A DNA stretch of 64,000 nucleotides from assembly GCA_017305665.1 (NCBI GenBank), contig JAFKKH010000014.1:62001-126000 (forward strand), in the 5' to 3' direction. Origin of the DNA: Hyphomicrobiales bacterium. Its GTDB lineage: Bacteria > Pseudomonadota > Alphaproteobacteria > Rhizobiales > Xanthobacteraceae. Under the pieces are notes generated by a model that did not search any database, was not told where the DNA came from, and saw only the letters and a program-made list of their open reading frames with translations. A program made the translations under genes and the position numbers. Shown piece by piece: positions 63,256 to 64,000 of the stretch (position 1 is the stretch's first letter; each line of letters begins with the position of its first letter).

Positions 63256-63717
63256 ATGACCCTGACATTCGAAGATTTCCCGGTCGGCCATTTCGGCACT
63301 TTCGGGCCACGCCATGTCACGCGCGAGGAGATTATCGCGTTTGCATCCGAGTTCGATCCGCAGCCCATGCATCTCGACGAGGAGGCGGCCAAGCATACCA
63401 TGCTGCGCGGGCTGTCCGGCTCCGGCTGGCACCTCGCTTCGCTGATGATGCGCATGCTGTTCGATGGCTATATCGGACGGACGGCGTCGCTCGGCTCGCC
63501 CGGTGTGGATGAATTGAAATGGCTCTCGCCGCTGCGGCCGGGCGATGATCTCACGCTGGATGTGGAGGTCACTGCGGCCCGCGTATCGCGCAGTCGACCG
63601 ACCACAGGGATCGTGACGTTCGCGATGCGCATGCGCAACGCTGCGGGAAAGGTGCTGCTGGAAGCCACCTCGCCGATCATCGTCGAGCGCCGCGCGGCGG
63701 TGGACGCGCGGAGCTAA
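63256..63717 (+). CDS. MaoC-like hydratase
   Basis: A 153-residue hotdog protein with the R-hydratase motif: catalytic Asp and His in FASEFDPQPMHLDEE, followed by GLSGSGWHLASLMMRML. It should hydrate or dehydrate an acyl-CoA, perhaps in fatty acid or polyhydroxyalkanoate metabolism. ATG 63256 is chosen because homology starts there; the frame runs upstream. A second MaoC gene begins three bases after its stop. Confidence 0.9.
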   Translation: MTLTFEDFPVGHFGTFGPRHVTREEIIAFASEFDPQPMHLDEEAAKHTMLRGLSGSGWHLASLMMRMLFDGYIGRTASLGSPGVDELKWLSPLRPGDDLTLDVEVTAARVSRSRPTTGIVTFAMRMRNAAGKVLLEATSPIIVERRAAVDARS

Positions 63718-63720
63718 CCC

Positions 63721-64000
63721 ATGCGCTATTTCGAGGACATGCAGATCGGACAGCGCCGCGAACTCGGCTCGTTCACGTTCACGGCCGAGGACATCAAGCG
63801 ATACGCCGCGCAATTCGATCCGCAGCGCTTTCACCTCAGCGAGGAGGAAGGCCGCAAGTCGCTGTTTGGCGGGCTCGCCGCGTCCGGCTGGCATGTCGGG
63901 TCTGTCTGCATGAAGCTTCTCGTCGCGGACGGCCAGCGCCAGGCTGCCGCCGCGATCGCACGCGGTGAAAAGCCCGCCGTGTGGGGACCGTCGCCGGGCT
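63721..64000 (+). CDS. MaoC-like hydratase, second copy (partial)
   Basis: The N-terminal 93 residues of a second MaoC protein; the gene runs off the window. The motif AAQFDPQRFHLSEE holds the catalytic Asp and His and GLAASGWHVGSVCMKLL matches the first copy. It starts MRYFEDMQIGQRRELGSF. With three bases between the genes they are surely co-transcribed and may form a heteromer. Confidence 0.9.
   Translation, partial: MRYFEDMQIGQRRELGSFTFTAEDIKRYAAQFDPQRFHLSEEEGRKSLFGGLAASGWHVGSVCMKLLVADGQRQAAAAIARGEKPAVWGPSPG

Noticed and set aside
1-64000. CRISPR arrays, tRNA or rRNA genes, insertion sequences and prophage genes
   Set aside because: Reading through the window I found no regularly spaced repeats, no cloverleaf-like or rRNA segments, and no transposase, integrase or phage proteins.

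Overview
The window is chromosomal DNA of a GC-rich alphaproteobacterium, most likely of the Bradyrhizobium/Rhodopseudomonas/Afipia group (Bradyrhizobiaceae, now Nitrobacteraceae). I infer this from about 65% GC, from orders such as lgt-midA-pgeF, ilvE-petP-petR and pgsA-moaD-moaE, from a type II lumazine synthase behind an FMN riboswitch, and from a hydrolase that closely resembles (from memory) the fluoroacetate dehalogenase RPA1163 of R. palustris. It is mostly core genome. I saw no insertion sequence, prophage, CRISPR array, tRNA or rRNA gene.

1-16.7 kb: the end of lpxK, a DUF2093 gene, a dienelactone-hydrolase-like protein without its nucleophile, xseA, purD, an acyl-CoA dehydrogenase divergent from a fluoroacetate-dehalogenase-type hydrolase, tadA, a pseudouridine synthase with a very long disordered arm, rsmD, a VOC protein, mutL and a ribbon-helix-helix regulator. 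A minus-strand cluster follows: cytochrome c, glyoxalase I, a Tat-exported small subunit and a GMC flavoenzyme, probably a periplasmic dehydrogenase feeding the respiratory chain. arfB ends the section.

16.7-35 kb: an M16 peptidase pair, a secreted hypothetical protein, ileS-lspA, ribF with a maltose O-acetyltransferase, a CheY-like regulator, a TipF-like degenerate EAL protein with a HAD hydrolase, an omega-amino-acid transaminase, a DUF1971 protein, an isolated TadE/TadG pair, hisS with an AT-rich internal patch, and a 4-oxalocrotonate tautomerase.

35-48 kb: two hotdog thioesterases (one FlK-like), small exported proteins, RNase T2, rlmJ, a cold-shock protein, an Omp25-type barrel, uvrC, the pgsA-moaD-moaE-prmB operon and ilvE.

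48-64 kb: petP-petR-histidine kinase, proC, a YbjN protein, an FMN riboswitch with ribH, prs, a lipoprotein, the dlh-lgt-midA-pgeF run, ubiK, a YdeI-family gene, rplY-pth-ychF, a DUF4282 protein and two tandem MaoC hydratases, the second cut by the window end.

Several families of short imperfect palindromic repeats fill the gaps, mostly between convergent genes. I found no convincing new multi-gene system. The best leads are the respiratory GMC cluster with an embedded glyoxalase, the organofluorine-type hydrolase and FlK-like thioesterase, the hisS mosaic patch, the catalytically broken hydrolase, and some unusual start and leader signals.
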